Assembly (NCBI GenBank): GCA_041661445.1
Contig: JBAZUK010000002.1
Location: 196,713 to 260,712 of the forward strand
DNA from: JBAZUK01 sp041661445
GTDB lineage: Bacteria; Chlamydiota; Chlamydiia; Chlamydiales; SM23-39
Length of the DNA: 64,000 bases
Reading direction: 5' to 3'
Shown: one piece after another, positions 7,940-17,043 of the stretch
Position numbering within the stretch: position 1 is the stretch's first letter
Layout of the letters: the number at the start of each line of letters is the position of its first letter
Made by a program: the position numbers and the translations under genes
The notes under the pieces: generated by a model
Database searches by the model: none
What the model saw: the letters and a program-made list of their open reading frames with translations, nothing else
What the model was told of the DNA's origin: nothing

Positions 7940-10126
7940 ATGGAAAAGCTTCAAGGGTATATCGAATCAATTACTTTTCTTAACGCTGAGAATGGTTTTG
8001 TAGTTGCAAAATTCAAAGAAAATGAAAAAAAAGATTTTACAACTATAGTTGGTTCAATGCCTTCAATCCAGCCAGGAGAAACTCTCATTATTGAAGGAGT
8101 CTGGAAGAACCATCCTTCATTTGGCAAACAATTCGTGGTTGAAAATTACTCGGTTGAAATCCCTCATGATATAGTAGGCATTCAAAAATATTTAGAATCC
8201 GGCCTTATAAAGGGAATCGGCCCTGTTTATGCAGAAAAAATTGTTAAAAAATTTGGAAAAAAAACATTAAACATTATAGATCTTACTCCTAAAAGATTAT
8301 CAGAAGTAGAGGGAATTGGCCCAAAACGTATCGAAATGATCTGCAAAAACTGGAATGATCAAAAAATTATTAGAGAAGTAATAATATTTTTAAGAACATA
8401 TTCTATTTCTGCTACCTTTGCTCAAAAAATTTATAAAATTTATGGAAAATCCTCAATTCAAAAAGTTAAGGAAAATCCTTATATTTTAGCTAAAGACATA
8501 AATGGTATTGGATTTAAAATAGCTGATAATATTGCAAGTAAGTTAGGATTCGAAAAAAACTCATCTCTTAGAATATCTTCGGGCATTGAATATGTGATGT
8601 TTGAACTTACCAACTTAGGGCATACCTGTTATCCCGAAGATGAATTTATTGAAATCGCAAAAAAGATTCTTGAAGTAGAGAAAGATCTTATACGGAATGA
8701 ATTGAAAAAACTCATATTAAAAAATTATATCATCAAAGATTTTCTGAAAATCGATGAAGAGAAAATCAGTTTTATTTGGCTCAAATCGTTTTATTATTTT
8801 GAACAAAATATTGCAAAGGAACTTAACAGACTAATTAGTTCAAATTGCAAAATCAGATCCATCGACAATGCAAAAGCAATTGAGTGGGTTGAAAAAAAAC
8901 TTAAAATTAATTTAGCTTCAAATCAAAAAAAAGCCGTTATTTCCTCTATAGAACAAAAAGTTCATATAATCACAGGAGGACCTGGCACGGGAAAAAGCAC
9001 GATTACAAATGCAATACTCACGATACTAGAAAAAATAACAAACAGAATTTGTCTTTGCGCCCCGACTGGAAGAGCTGCTAAAAGACTTAGCCAAATTACG
9101 AACAGAAAGGCCTCAACAATCCATTCTCTTTTAGAATTCGACTTTGTATCAGGAGGGTTTAAAAGAAACGAAAATAACCCCTTAACCTGCGATTTAATAA
9201 TAATTGATGAATCATCCATGATCGACACATTGATTTTATATAATCTTCTGAAAGCGATTCCAACATATGCTAAAGTGATTTTTGTCGGAGACATCGATCA
9301 ACTGCCGTCTGTAGGTCCAGGATATGTTCTAAAAGATATGATCACCTCTAAAAAAATCGGCTATACAAAACTTGATGAAATATTTAGGCAGGCAAAAGAT
9401 TCAAAAATTATCTCTAATGCACATTTGATAAATAAAGGCACTCTGCCGGATATTCATGGAAATGAAAATTCAGATTTCAGATTTATTTATTTGGAAGATC
9501 TTGAAGAAATAGAAAAAAAAATAATCAATCTGGTTGAAAAAAGTCTGCCTAAAAAAGGATTTCATTCTTTAAACGATATTCAAGTTATTGCGCCTATGAA
9601 AAAAGGATTGATAGGAATAGAAAATCTTAATACCGTTTTGCAAGATGCTCTCAATCCATCTGCAAAACCATTGTTTAGAATGGGCAAACGTTTTCATGAA
9701 AAAGATAAGGTCATGCAAATAAAGAACAATTATTCTAAAAATGTTTACAATGGAGACATTGGAAAAATTATAAAAATCGATAATATCGAACAAACAATGA
9801 AAATTGAGTTTGATGAAAAAATTGTAAAATACGATTTTTCCGAATTAGATGAAATCACATTAGCATATGCAGTCTCAGTGCATAAATATCAGGGAAGTGA
9901 ATGTCCATGCATAATCATGCCTTTGCATACTACTCATTTTAAGCTTTTACAAAGAAATTTATTATATACTGCTGTGACAAGAGGAAAAAAATTAGTCATT
10001 TTAATAGGAACAACCAAAGCATTAAACATTGCCATAAAAAATGAAGAAGTTTTAAAAAGACATACAGGACTTAGAAATGCATTGCTCAATCTAAACTTAA
10101 AAGCTCAAGAACTTTTTCTTTTTTAA
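7940..10126 (+). CDS. recD2: RecD2-type ATP-dependent 5'-3' DNA helicase
   Basis: A protein of about 728 residues from the ATG at 7940; an in-frame ATG at 7886 would add 18 residues with no family counterpart. It has an N-terminal OB-like region, helix-hairpin-helix segments (VEGIGPKRIE near residue 125), Walker A GGPGTGKST near 345, DESSMID, GDIDQLPSVGPG near 450, and VHKYQGSE near 645 in the second motor domain. Length and the N-terminal extension identify RecD2 rather than the RecBCD subunit. Chlamydiae carry recD next to metG, as here. It acts in DNA repair. Confidence 0.93.
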   Translation: MEKLQGYIESITFLNAENGFVVAKFKENEKKDFTTIVGSMPSIQPGETLIIEGVWKNHPSFGKQFVVENYSVEIPHDIVGIQKYLESGLIKGIGPVYAEKIVKKFGKKTLNIIDLTPKRLSEVEGIGPKRIEMICKNWNDQKIIREVIIFLRTYSISATFAQKIYKIYGKSSIQKVKENPYILAKDINGIGFKIADNIASKLGFEKNSSLRISSGIEYVMFELTNLGHTCYPEDEFIEIAKKILEVEKDLIRNELKKLILKNYIIKDFLKIDEEKISFIWLKSFYYFEQNIAKELNRLISSNCKIRSIDNAKAIEWVEKKLKINLASNQKKAVISSIEQKVHIITGGPGTGKSTITNAILTILEKITNRICLCAPTGRAAKRLSQITNRKASTIHSLLEFDFVSGGFKRNENNPLTCDLIIIDESSMIDTLILYNLLKAIPTYAKVIFVGDIDQLPSVGPGYVLKDMITSKKIGYTKLDEIFRQAKDSKIISNAHLINKGTLPDIHGNENSDFRFIYLEDLEEIEKKIINLVEKSLPKKGFHSLNDIQVIAPMKKGLIGIENLNTVLQDALNPSAKPLFRMGKRFHEKDKVMQIKNNYSKNVYNGDIGKIIKIDNIEQTMKIEFDEKIVKYDFSELDEITLAYAVSVHKYQGSECPCIIMPLHTTHFKLLQRNLLYTAVTRGKKLVILIGTTKALNIAIKNEEVLKRHTGLRNALLNLNLKAQELFLF

Positions 10127-10156
10127 AAAGCTCAAGTTTTAAAACAAAACAAACAA

Positions 10157-10690
10157 TCAAGATATTATAGTTCCAGGCTCCTGGGAAACTATAAAAGGAA
10201 GCTCTAGCTTGTCATCACTTATTCCGGCTGCTAAAATCATTCCTTGACTTTCCAAGCCCATAATTTTTGCAGGCTTTAAATTACAGACCACGATCACTTT
10301 TTTTCCAATTAATTGTTCGGGAATAAAGCTTTTAGATATACCTGAAATAATTTGCCTTTTTTCAAAGCCTAAATCTACTTCCAGTTTCAAAAGCTTGCTG
10401 CTCTTTTCTACTTTCTGGGCATGTTTAATTAGACCCACTCTCAGATCCAACTTATCAAAAACATCGTAAGTTATTTCTTCTTTTAAAGGTTCATAAGAAA
10501 TCGCCGGCAAATTTTCTTCTGTCATAATTTTTCCTTTGAGTTTTTCTATTTCTAAATCAATTACTTCATCTTCAACTTTAGCAAAAACAACTTTTGGATT
10601 TTCCAATCGTTTTCCTTCTGGAATGTCAAGCTTTATAAGGTCTTTAAAGAGTTGTTTATCTAAAATTGTTTCAATCCAATCATCAGCCAT
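10157..10690 (-). CDS. metG: Methionyl-tRNA synthetase, C-terminal part separated by a frameshift (tRNA-binding domain)
   Basis: This frame encodes the end of the anticodon-binding region and a C-terminal OB-fold tRNA-binding domain (DKLDLRVGLI, SGISKSF, NLKPAKIMGLESQGM), as found at the end of long MetRS proteins. It continues the metG frame after a one-base shift at 10662-10665, where four T residues on the coding strand replace an expected five; one more T would give QFLDKQ and a single protein of about 680 residues. An internal ATG at 10688-10690 could allow separate translation, but no strong ribosome binding site is visible. Confidence 0.75.
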   Translation of the reverse strand: MADDWIETILDKQLFKDLIKLDIPEGKRLENPKVVFAKVEDEVIDLEIEKLKGKIMTEENLPAISYEPLKEEITYDVFDKLDLRVGLIKHAQKVEKSSKLLKLEVDLGFEKRQIISGISKSFIPEQLIGKKVIVVCNLKPAKIMGLESQGMILAAGISDDKLELPFIVSQEPGTIIS

Positions 10691-12204
10691 GTTTCCTGAG
10701 CTGCATGAGGAATAATTGGAGAAGATGAAAAAGCTAAAGCTTTTATGCATTTTATGCACAAATTAATTGTTGTTTCAAGCTCTGCTTTTTTGTTTTGATC
10801 CTTTTGCAATACCCATGGTTTTTTGTAATCGAAGTAAGTATTTCCAATAGTAGCCAGCTGCATAATTAGCTGAGATGCTCTTCGTAATTTATATTCTGAG
10901 TATGAGACATCAATTTCCTTTACAGTTTCATTTACATCATGTAGAAACTTTTCATCAATTGAATCGAGTTTATTGACAGTTGGTATTTTCCCATCTAAAA
11001 ATTTATTTAAAAAAGTAAGCGTTCTATGTATAAAATTGCCTAATTTTCCAACTAATTCCGAATTACAGCAAATCTGAAAGTCCTTCCACATAAAATCCGA
11101 ATCATGATTCTCAGGCGCAATAGAAGCTAAATAAAATCTGATTTGATCAGTTGTAAATTTCTGAAAAAAATCTTGTAAATCGATGTACCAATTGTCAGAT
11201 TTAGAAAATTGTTTTTTTTCTAACATTAAAAATTCATTGGCCGGCAAATCATCTACCAGTTTGTAAGGTTTATTTTGCCCCATAACCATGGCTGGAAAAA
11301 ACACTGAATGAAAGGGAATATTATCTTTTCCGATAAATTGAACCAGTTTACATGATTTATCAAACCAGTAATCCTTCCATCTTTCAGGCTGGTTAATTTT
11401 TTGAGCCCATTCCACTGTCGCAGAAATATATCCGATCGGAGCATCAAACCATACATATAAAACTTTGTGCTTTGCTTCTTCTAGAGGTACCGGCACTCCC
11501 CAATTAGAATCTCTGGTGATCGCCCTGGGCTTCAGGTCCTTGATGTATTCTTTCGCAAAATTTAAAACATTTTGCTTCCAATTTTTATTTTTGATCCAGT
11601 CTGTCAGCTGATCCTTAAATTTATCAAATCTCAGATACCAATGAGTCGATGGTCTTAGTGTTAATGGTGAGTTTGTTAATTTTGATCTTGGATTTTTTAA
11701 ATCTTTTGCCTCATAGGAAGCTGAGCATTTTTGACATTCATCACCCCTTGCTTCATTAAACCCGCATTTAGGACAAGTTCCAACTACATATCTATCTGCT
11801 AAAAATCTATTCTCTTCTACACAAAAAAGATTGTCTTCAACCTTTTTTTCAATATATCCATTATTATAAAGATCTAAAAAAAACTCTTGAACAATTTTTA
11901 CATGGCCTGAATATGTAGTTCTTGAGTAATTGTCGAAAGAAAAATCTAATTTTTTGAATAAATTTTTATTTATTTCATGAAAAATATCTACATGCTCCTG
12001 ATAAGATCTATGAGCCAATTCTGCACTTAAAGTGATAGCAATACCATATTCATCAGATCCGCATATATATAATACATCACTCCCTTTCATTCTCTCATAT
12101 CGTGCGTAACAATCTCCTGAAAGATATGCGCCTGCTATATGACCAAAATGTAATGATCCATTAGCATATGGAAGAGCTGATGTAATTAATATTTTTTTTT
12201 TCAT
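10660..12204 (-). CDS. metG: Methionyl-tRNA synthetase, catalytic and anticodon-binding part (ends at a frameshift)
   Basis: Charges tRNA-Met with methionine. The 514 residues contain the HFGH nucleotide-binding motif near residue 20, the zinc-binding CPKC...CQKC segment near 142-160, the KQFSKS loop (KMSKS equivalent) near 333, and the anticodon-binding helices ending in PHAAQETW. The frame stops at 10660 at a one-base deletion in a T run; the tRNA-binding tail continues in another frame (10157-10690). The truncated form keeps everything needed for catalysis, and many MetRS lack the tail, so function may persist. Its gene neighbours match the chlamydial recD-metG-gmk order. Confidence 0.92.
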   Translation of the reverse strand: MKKKILITSALPYANGSLHFGHIAGAYLSGDCYARYERMKGSDVLYICGSDEYGIAITLSAELAHRSYQEHVDIFHEINKNLFKKLDFSFDNYSRTTYSGHVKIVQEFFLDLYNNGYIEKKVEDNLFCVEENRFLADRYVVGTCPKCGFNEARGDECQKCSASYEAKDLKNPRSKLTNSPLTLRPSTHWYLRFDKFKDQLTDWIKNKNWKQNVLNFAKEYIKDLKPRAITRDSNWGVPVPLEEAKHKVLYVWFDAPIGYISATVEWAQKINQPERWKDYWFDKSCKLVQFIGKDNIPFHSVFFPAMVMGQNKPYKLVDDLPANEFLMLEKKQFSKSDNWYIDLQDFFQKFTTDQIRFYLASIAPENHDSDFMWKDFQICCNSELVGKLGNFIHRTLTFLNKFLDGKIPTVNKLDSIDEKFLHDVNETVKEIDVSYSEYKLRRASQLIMQLATIGNTYFDYKKPWVLQKDQNKKAELETTINLCIKCIKALAFSSSPIIPHAAQETWLMIGLKQF

Positions 12205-12213
12205 GTTCTTTTT

Positions 12214-12396
12214 CTAAACGTTCTTTGCAACTTGATCTGGAAGTTTTACTAATTCTTCTATCATCTCATTTAAAGTAACGCTTTGCCCTCTTAAAATCTT
12301 TTCTCTAGCCACTTTAATTCCATAATTGGATAAATCGAAAAAACTTTTAAATTTATATTTTAATCTTTCGTTAGTTAAATAAGCTTTTTTTTTCAA
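12214..12396 (-). CDS. Small conserved chlamydial protein, possible RNA polymerase omega-like subunit
   Basis: A 60-residue protein between gmk and metG, four bases after the gmk stop. Chlamydiae carry a small ORF at this place. In many bacteria gmk is followed by rpoZ, and the segment NYGIKVAREKILRGQ resembles the helix of omega subunits with the R-x-L/V-x-x-A-K-R-A pattern. This makes an omega-like role plausible, but similarity is weak and the assignment is an inference. Confidence 0.6.
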   Translation of the reverse strand: MKKKAYLTNERLKYKFKSFFDLSNYGIKVAREKILRGQSVTLNEMIEELVKLPDQVAKNV

Positions 12397-12400
12397 TTTT

Positions 12401-13006
12401 TTATCTCCAGTAATTTAAATTTTTAACTTTATGCTCTTCAGCTATAATAATTGCTTTTAAAATCTCATAGCTAGTGTGAGAATCATGATTTACAATATTA
12501 TAATCATATTCCTTAATAAGTTTCATCTCTTCTTTAGACCATTCAAGTCTTTTTTTAATATCATCTTCGTCGTTTGAATTTCTAAAATTTATTCGAGATC
12601 GCAATTCTTCAATGGAAGGCGGTGATATGAAAACATAAACCGCATCAATTTTACCTTTTAATTTCATTGCACCCTGAGTATCGATAATCAATACTATATG
12701 TTTCTTATCTTTAAGATTTTGTTCTACAAAGCTTTTCGATGTTCCGTAATAATTACCGAAAACTTTTGCATATTCCAAAAATTCATTATTTTTAATTTTT
12801 TCTTCAAATTCTTCTTCACTAATAAAAAAATAATCAATTCCTTCTATCTCACCTTTTCTCGGCTTTCTAGTTGTAAAAGAAACGCTTTCAACAATAGAAT
12901 TACATTCTTTAGTTAACATTCTGATTAAAGTCGTCTTCCCGGTTCCCGATGGAGCGCTAATAATAAAAAAAAGACCTTTTGATAAATTTCCAATTACTTT
13001 TTGCAT
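12401..13006 (-). CDS. gmk: Guanylate kinase
   Basis: Phosphorylates GMP to GDP with ATP. The 201-residue protein has the P-loop SAPSGTGKTTL near residues 18-28, followed by the GMP-binding SFTTRKPRKGEIEGIDYFF segment near 43-61 and IDTQGA in place of the usual IDVQGA. Length is normal. It lies one base after yicC and just before the small ORF and metG, probably as one operon. Confidence 0.96.
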   Translation of the reverse strand: MQKVIGNLSKGLFFIISAPSGTGKTTLIRMLTKECNSIVESVSFTTRKPRKGEIEGIDYFFISEEEFEEKIKNNEFLEYAKVFGNYYGTSKSFVEQNLKDKKHIVLIIDTQGAMKLKGKIDAVYVFISPPSIEELRSRINFRNSNDEDDIKKRLEWSKEEMKLIKEYDYNIVNHDSHTSYEILKAIIIAEEHKVKNLNYWR

Positions 13007-13007
13007 A

Positions 13008-13889
13008 TTACTCGATATTTTGAATTTGTTCTTTTATTTTTTCTAATTCAGCTTTTATGTCTATCACTTTTTTAGAGATAAAAACATCTAAGGATTTTGA
13101 TCCAATTGTATTGACCTCTCTTAAACATTCCTGTACAAGGAAATCTAACTTTCTTCCGATTATATCTTCTTTGGATTTGAGCATGGACAAGAATTGTTTG
13201 ATGTGACTCTCTAAACGTACAATTTCTTCAGTAACATCAATCTTGTCGGCAAATATTGCAGCTTCTTTCAACAGCCTTTCTCCAAACAGCTCTTTTTCCT
13301 TCAAAAGTTCTTCAAATCTAGCTTTTAACTTATCTTCATAATTTTTTTTTGAAACAGGCATCCGTTTATTTATTAGTACCAGAGCTTGACCAATTTTTAA
13401 AAGTCTTTTTTCAATGTCAATTGATAAGATCTTTCCTTCTTTTTCCTTCATCACCACTATATTACTCAGAGCAATATCAAGAACTTCTAAAAGTAGTTTT
13501 TTAAAACCTGTCGCATCTTTTATCTTCTCATCCGGAAGATATCTCGTCTGAGAAAGCAAAAACTCTAGAGTAATTTCTTCTTTTTTAAAACCAAGTTCTT
13601 TGGATAATTTTTCCCATCCGCGTTTAAGATTTTTTAAAAAAAGAGTATTTGGCAGAAGGAGATCCATATTTTCTTCATTAGGAAAAAATTCAAATCTTAA
13701 TGAAAGCTGTCCTCTGGAAATTTTTTTTTCTATTTCTTTTTTTATATCCTGTTCAAACGACACTAAGATCTTAGGTAGATATATATTTGTCTCCAAAAAT
13801 CTTTTATTTATCGATGAAATTTCTAAATTTAACTTTCCTAGTTTTGAAGAAACATCAGCCCTTGCAAAACCTGTCATGCTTTTTAACAT
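13008..13889 (-). CDS. yicC: YicC family endoribonuclease
   Basis: A 293-residue protein with the family N-terminus MTGFARA, the SINKRFLE segment, and the C-terminal ending RKLDFLVQECLREVNTIGSKS, all typical of YicC (DUF1732). YicC proteins are endoribonucleases linked to sRNA turnover in other bacteria. It heads the yicC-gmk-omega-like-metG group on the minus strand. The start could be the first ATG or the Met of MTGFARA four codons later. Confidence 0.93.
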   Translation of the reverse strand: MLKSMTGFARADVSSKLGKLNLEISSINKRFLETNIYLPKILVSFEQDIKKEIEKKISRGQLSLRFEFFPNEENMDLLLPNTLFLKNLKRGWEKLSKELGFKKEEITLEFLLSQTRYLPDEKIKDATGFKKLLLEVLDIALSNIVVMKEKEGKILSIDIEKRLLKIGQALVLINKRMPVSKKNYEDKLKARFEELLKEKELFGERLLKEAAIFADKIDVTEEIVRLESHIKQFLSMLKSKEDIIGRKLDFLVQECLREVNTIGSKSLDVFISKKVIDIKAELEKIKEQIQNIE

Positions 13890-13994
13890 ACTTGCCTATT
13901 AAAACTTTATATATCAAAATTTTATCTTTAACATAAAACAATTGTCAAGCTATGCTTTAAATTTAAAAGAGAATTTATTAATAAATTTAATTTT

Positions 13995-14450
13995 ATGGCT
14001 CAATATAAAACACATTGCAGATTTAATATTTTAATAGCTTTCCCTTTGATATTGCTTGTTATTATTTATTTTTTTAATCCACCTTTTGGTCTTATAGGAA
14101 CTTTTTCAATTTCTTTTATCTATAGTACTTTATTTATGAATCCCGATCTTGATTTAGCTGATAAAATCCATCTTTTTTCATTAAGAGGCCTGCTTACCAT
14201 ACCTTTTAGAGGATATTCATTAATATTTCGGCATAGAGGAATCTCGCATATATTTGTCTTGGGCACACTGACTAGAATATTATGGTTAGGCGGCTTATAT
14301 TTTCTTGTTTTATATTTATTCAACAAACGCATTTCAAACAGTTACAATTTTTTATCGATATGTAAAAGCTGTTATTTCTTATATGGACTTTCAGCAATAA
14401 TTTTAGCAGATTTTTGTCATTTGATTTTAGATTTCAAAAAACGAATTTAA
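13995..14450 (+). CDS. DUF2227-like membrane protein (putative metal-binding)
   Basis: A 151-residue protein with about four membrane segments. Conserved polar residues include NPDLDLA near residue 50, a FRHRGISH segment near 78-86 and a DFCHLILDF segment at the end, the histidine/aspartate pattern of the DUF2227 putative metal-binding membrane family. Its biochemical role is unknown. It is convergent with rnhB and overlaps its end by four bases. Confidence 0.75.
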   Translation: MAQYKTHCRFNILIAFPLILLVIIYFFNPPFGLIGTFSISFIYSTLFMNPDLDLADKIHLFSLRGLLTIPFRGYSLIFRHRGISHIFVLGTLTRILWLGGLYFLVLYLFNKRISNSYNFLSICKSCYFLYGLSAIILADFCHLILDFKKRI

Positions 14451-15097
14451 GATAAAATTCTTACAGGATCAAATGACTTCCTATGAATTTCACAAGGTCC
14501 ATGTTCCAGCAACGCTTTTCTATGCAGCTCAGTTCCATATCCTTTATGAGAATTAAATCCATAAAGCGGATATTTTTCATGATAGTCGTCCATTATTTTA
14601 TCCCGAGTCACCTTAGCAATAATTGATGCTGCAGAAACTGAAATACAAAGAGCATCGCCATCGATAACCGCTTCTGAGGGAATTGATGTAAAGGGATATT
14701 GCTTCCCATCAAAAAGCAAATAATCAGGCTTTAATTTCAAGCATTGAATTGCTTGCTTCATAGCCAGCAAGGAAGCCTGATAAATATTTATTTGATCGAT
14801 AATTTTTACTTCTACTATGCCAAGAGCGAACACGACTTCGGGATTATTGATAAGATTATTATAAATTCTTATCCTTGTCTCTTCAGTTGTCTTCTTACTG
14901 TCATTAATTCCTTTAACATAAAATTTTTCAGGCAAAATACATGCTGCAGCAACTACAGGACCTGCTAGAGGCCCCCGTCCGACTTCATCTACCCCGGCTA
15001 TAATTTTATAACCTTTTTCTCTTAACTGTTTTTCGCATTCATGCAGCTTGGAAATTCGGTATCTTTCCTTGCTTGTTATCGATGCCTTCTTTTCCAC
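14447..15097 (-). CDS. rnhB: Ribonuclease HII
   Basis: Cleaves the RNA strand of RNA-DNA hybrids and removes misincorporated ribonucleotides. The 216-residue protein has the active-site stretch AGVDEVGRGPLAGPVV (catalytic Asp and Glu) near residues 39-54, then LLFDG and IIAKVTRDKIMD. Chlamydial order rnhB-rplS-trmD is conserved. It lies apart from rplS by about 220 bases that contain a hairpin, so it likely has its own promoter. Confidence 0.95.
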   Translation of the reverse strand: MEKKASITSKERYRISKLHECEKQLREKGYKIIAGVDEVGRGPLAGPVVAAACILPEKFYVKGINDSKKTTEETRIRIYNNLINNPEVVFALGIVEVKIIDQINIYQASLLAMKQAIQCLKLKPDYLLFDGKQYPFTSIPSEAVIDGDALCISVSAASIIAKVTRDKIMDDYHEKYPLYGFNSHKGYGTELHRKALLEHGPCEIHRKSFDPVRILS

Positions 15098-15250
15098 TAA
15101 ACTAGCCTCTTTTAAAATGCATCTTAATATAAGAAATAAATTTCTTACAAGAAAGAAAAATAAATCTTCGGTAAAAAAAATCTTATTAAAAAATAATTTA
15201 ATAGGTTGTTAGAAAAAGATAGGATTTTCAAACAAAGAAAACTAAAAGAA

Positions 15251-15277
15251 AAAAGCATAGTGTTTAGCTATGCTTTT
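15251..15277 (-). terminator. Terminator after rplS
   Basis: Perfect ten-base arms AAAAGCATAG (15251-15260) and CTATGCTTTT (15268-15277) enclose a seven-base loop. On the minus strand a T-rich tract follows. It closes the ffh-rpsP-trmD-rplS run and separates it from rnhB. Confidence 0.75.
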
Positions 15278-15321
15278 AAGAAATACATATAAAGATTAAT
15301 TACTAAGAAAACAGTAGATAA

Positions 15322-15882
15322 TTATTTATCTTCTGATTTTTCTTTCTTAGAGACTTTTTTCTTAGGCTTCTCGCTTTCAGTTTCCTCAGATTTTTTCTTT
15401 TTAGAAGATTTCTCTTTTGAATCTGCCATAATTTCTTCTTGAGTAGTATCTTCAGATTGCTGATCAATCATCTGTTCTAAAACTGCAGGTTCCTGAAGTA
15501 AAACATTTGGTACTTCTGAAGAAGCTTCTTTTGTATAAAGCTGCTCTGAAACTTTTGCTTTTTTACCGGATTGTCCTCTTAAATAATACAACTTAGATTT
15601 TCTTACTTTACCTTTTTTCTCTATATCAATTTTTGTTATTCTTGGGCTATGAAGTAAAAAAACTCTTTCCATAGAACTACCGTATGCATTTCTATAGAGT
15701 GTAAAAGTCTGAGAGAGTCCTTGACCTTTTATTGCAACAACTATCCCAGAAAAAGTTTGAACTCTTTCCTTTTCTCCTTCAATGATTTTAGAGAAAACTC
15801 TTATTGTATCACCTACTTTAAAATTAAGTGAATTTTTGCTTTTATATTTCGCTTCAAAATCTTTAATTATTTGACCAGACAC
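15322..15882 (-). CDS. rplS: 50S ribosomal protein L19 with long charged C-terminal tail
   Basis: The first ~115 residues match L19 (FKVGDTIRVF, ERVQTFSGIVVAIKGQG, ERVFLLHSP, KVRKSKLYYLRG). The start is GTG at 15880-15882, with GGAG upstream. L19 sits at the 30S-50S interface. The protein continues for about 70 more residues of low-complexity Lys/Glu/Ser/Thr sequence, making it 186 residues against the usual 115-130. Similar tails occur on S16 and L31 in the same cluster. It lies two bases after trmD. Confidence 0.96.
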   Translation of the reverse strand: MSGQIIKDFEAKYKSKNSLNFKVGDTIRVFSKIIEGEKERVQTFSGIVVAIKGQGLSQTFTLYRNAYGSSMERVFLLHSPRITKIDIEKKGKVRKSKLYYLRGQSGKKAKVSEQLYTKEASSEVPNVLLQEPAVLEQMIDQQSEDTTQEEIMADSKEKSSKKKKSEETESEKPKKKVSKKEKSEDK

Positions 15883-15884
15883 GA

Positions 15885-16619
15885 CTAGTTCTCCTTATTA
15901 GCTAAATTTTTAACTTTTTTTAATTTTTTTTGTTTCATTTCCAGCAGATATTTAAAATATAAATCGGGTCTATTTTTTTTCATTTTTAAAATTGCCATCT
16001 GCTTTCTTTGATTTTCAATAAGCAAATGATTGCCAGAGACAAAAACTTCCGGTACACTCAATTCTTCATATATTTCAGGACGAGTATACTGAGGTCCTTC
16101 AAATAAATCATCATTAAAAGTATCCATATAAGCAGCTTGAGGGTGACCCAAGACCCCAGGAATAAATCGAGATAAAGCATCAACTAATACAACAGCTGCA
16201 ATACATCCATTAGTTAAAATATAATCCCCGATAGATATTTCTTCATCCACCTCTTTATCTATTACTCTCTGATCTATACCTTCATAATGACCACAGATCA
16301 TTATGATATGATCCAAGGAAGCAAGCCTTTTTGCTGTTGATGAGTTGAATGGCTTTCCTTGTGGAGATAGATAAATAACATGAGAATTTTCTTTTTTTAC
16401 AGATCCGATTGAATCAAAAAGAGGTTGACAGCTCAGTACCATTCCAGGTCCTCCCCCGAAAGGTCTATCATCCACTTTTCCATGCTTATCTTTTGTAAAA
16501 TCACGAATATTTATTAGATTTAAGTCCAATAAATTATTGTCCCTGGCTCTTTTCAACATACTTACATCAAAAGGACCATTAAAATACTCAGGAAACAAAG
16601 ACAAAATATCTATTCGCAT
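15885..16619 (-). CDS. trmD: tRNA (guanine-37-N1)-methyltransferase
   Basis: Methylates G37 of tRNAs reading CNN and some other codons, preventing frameshifting. The 244-residue SPOUT protein has LSPQGKPFN, MICGHYEGIDQRV and EEISIGDYILTNG, which form the trefoil-knot SAM site. The C-terminus is basic. It sits in the rpsP-trmD-rplS order usual in bacteria. Confidence 0.96.
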   Translation of the reverse strand: MRIDILSLFPEYFNGPFDVSMLKRARDNNLLDLNLINIRDFTKDKHGKVDDRPFGGGPGMVLSCQPLFDSIGSVKKENSHVIYLSPQGKPFNSSTAKRLASLDHIIMICGHYEGIDQRVIDKEVDEEISIGDYILTNGCIAAVVLVDALSRFIPGVLGHPQAAYMDTFNDDLFEGPQYTRPEIYEELSVPEVFVSGNHLLIENQRKQMAILKMKKNRPDLYFKYLLEMKQKKLKKVKNLANKEN

Positions 16620-16632
16620 AAAAAACTCTTAT

Positions 16633-17043
16633 CTATTTTTTAGATTTTGCCTTAACAGTTTTTTTAGGTTTTGCTTCAACGCTTTTTTCAGCTTTTTCTT
16701 TAACTGGTTTCTCTGCTTTTGGCTTTAAAGCTTTTGGAGCCTTTTCAGCTTTTGTTTTCGTGATTTTCTTTACTTTTTTTTCATTAATGCCTTTAATTAT
16801 TTGAGGTGCACTCTTTTTAATTAAAGTTTTTGCATTTTCAGAAATCTGAGCTCCTTTTTGAAGCCAATATTCAATTCTTTCCGATTTAATAGAAAGTTTT
16901 TTCTCACCTTCTCCAAAAGGGTTATACCAACCTAACATTTCTAGATATTTTCCATCCCGTGGATTTCTTTTATCTGTAACAACAAGGCGAAAAGTCTGAT
17001 GACTGTTCTTTCCCATTTTTCGAAAACGTATTACTAGTGCCAT
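16633..17043 (-). CDS. rpsP: 30S ribosomal protein S16 with Lys/Ala-rich tail
   Basis: Residues 1-82 match S16 (VIRFRKMGKNSHQTFRLVVTD, LGWYNPF near 38-44, YWLQKGAQIS). About 54 extra residues of Lys/Ala/Glu/Pro low-complexity sequence follow. A strong GGAGGAAA ribosome binding site precedes the ATG. The gene overlaps the end of ffh by ten bases. Confidence 0.96.
   Translation of the reverse strand: MALVIRFRKMGKNSHQTFRLVVTDKRNPRDGKYLEMLGWYNPFGEGEKKLSIKSERIEYWLQKGAQISENAKTLIKKSAPQIIKGINEKKVKKITKTKAEKAPKALKPKAEKPVKEKAEKSVEAKPKKTVKAKSKK

Noticed and set aside
10691..10759. Upstream start for the metG C-terminal frame
   Set aside because: These codons are the catalytic part of metG read in the wrong frame; no family similarity.
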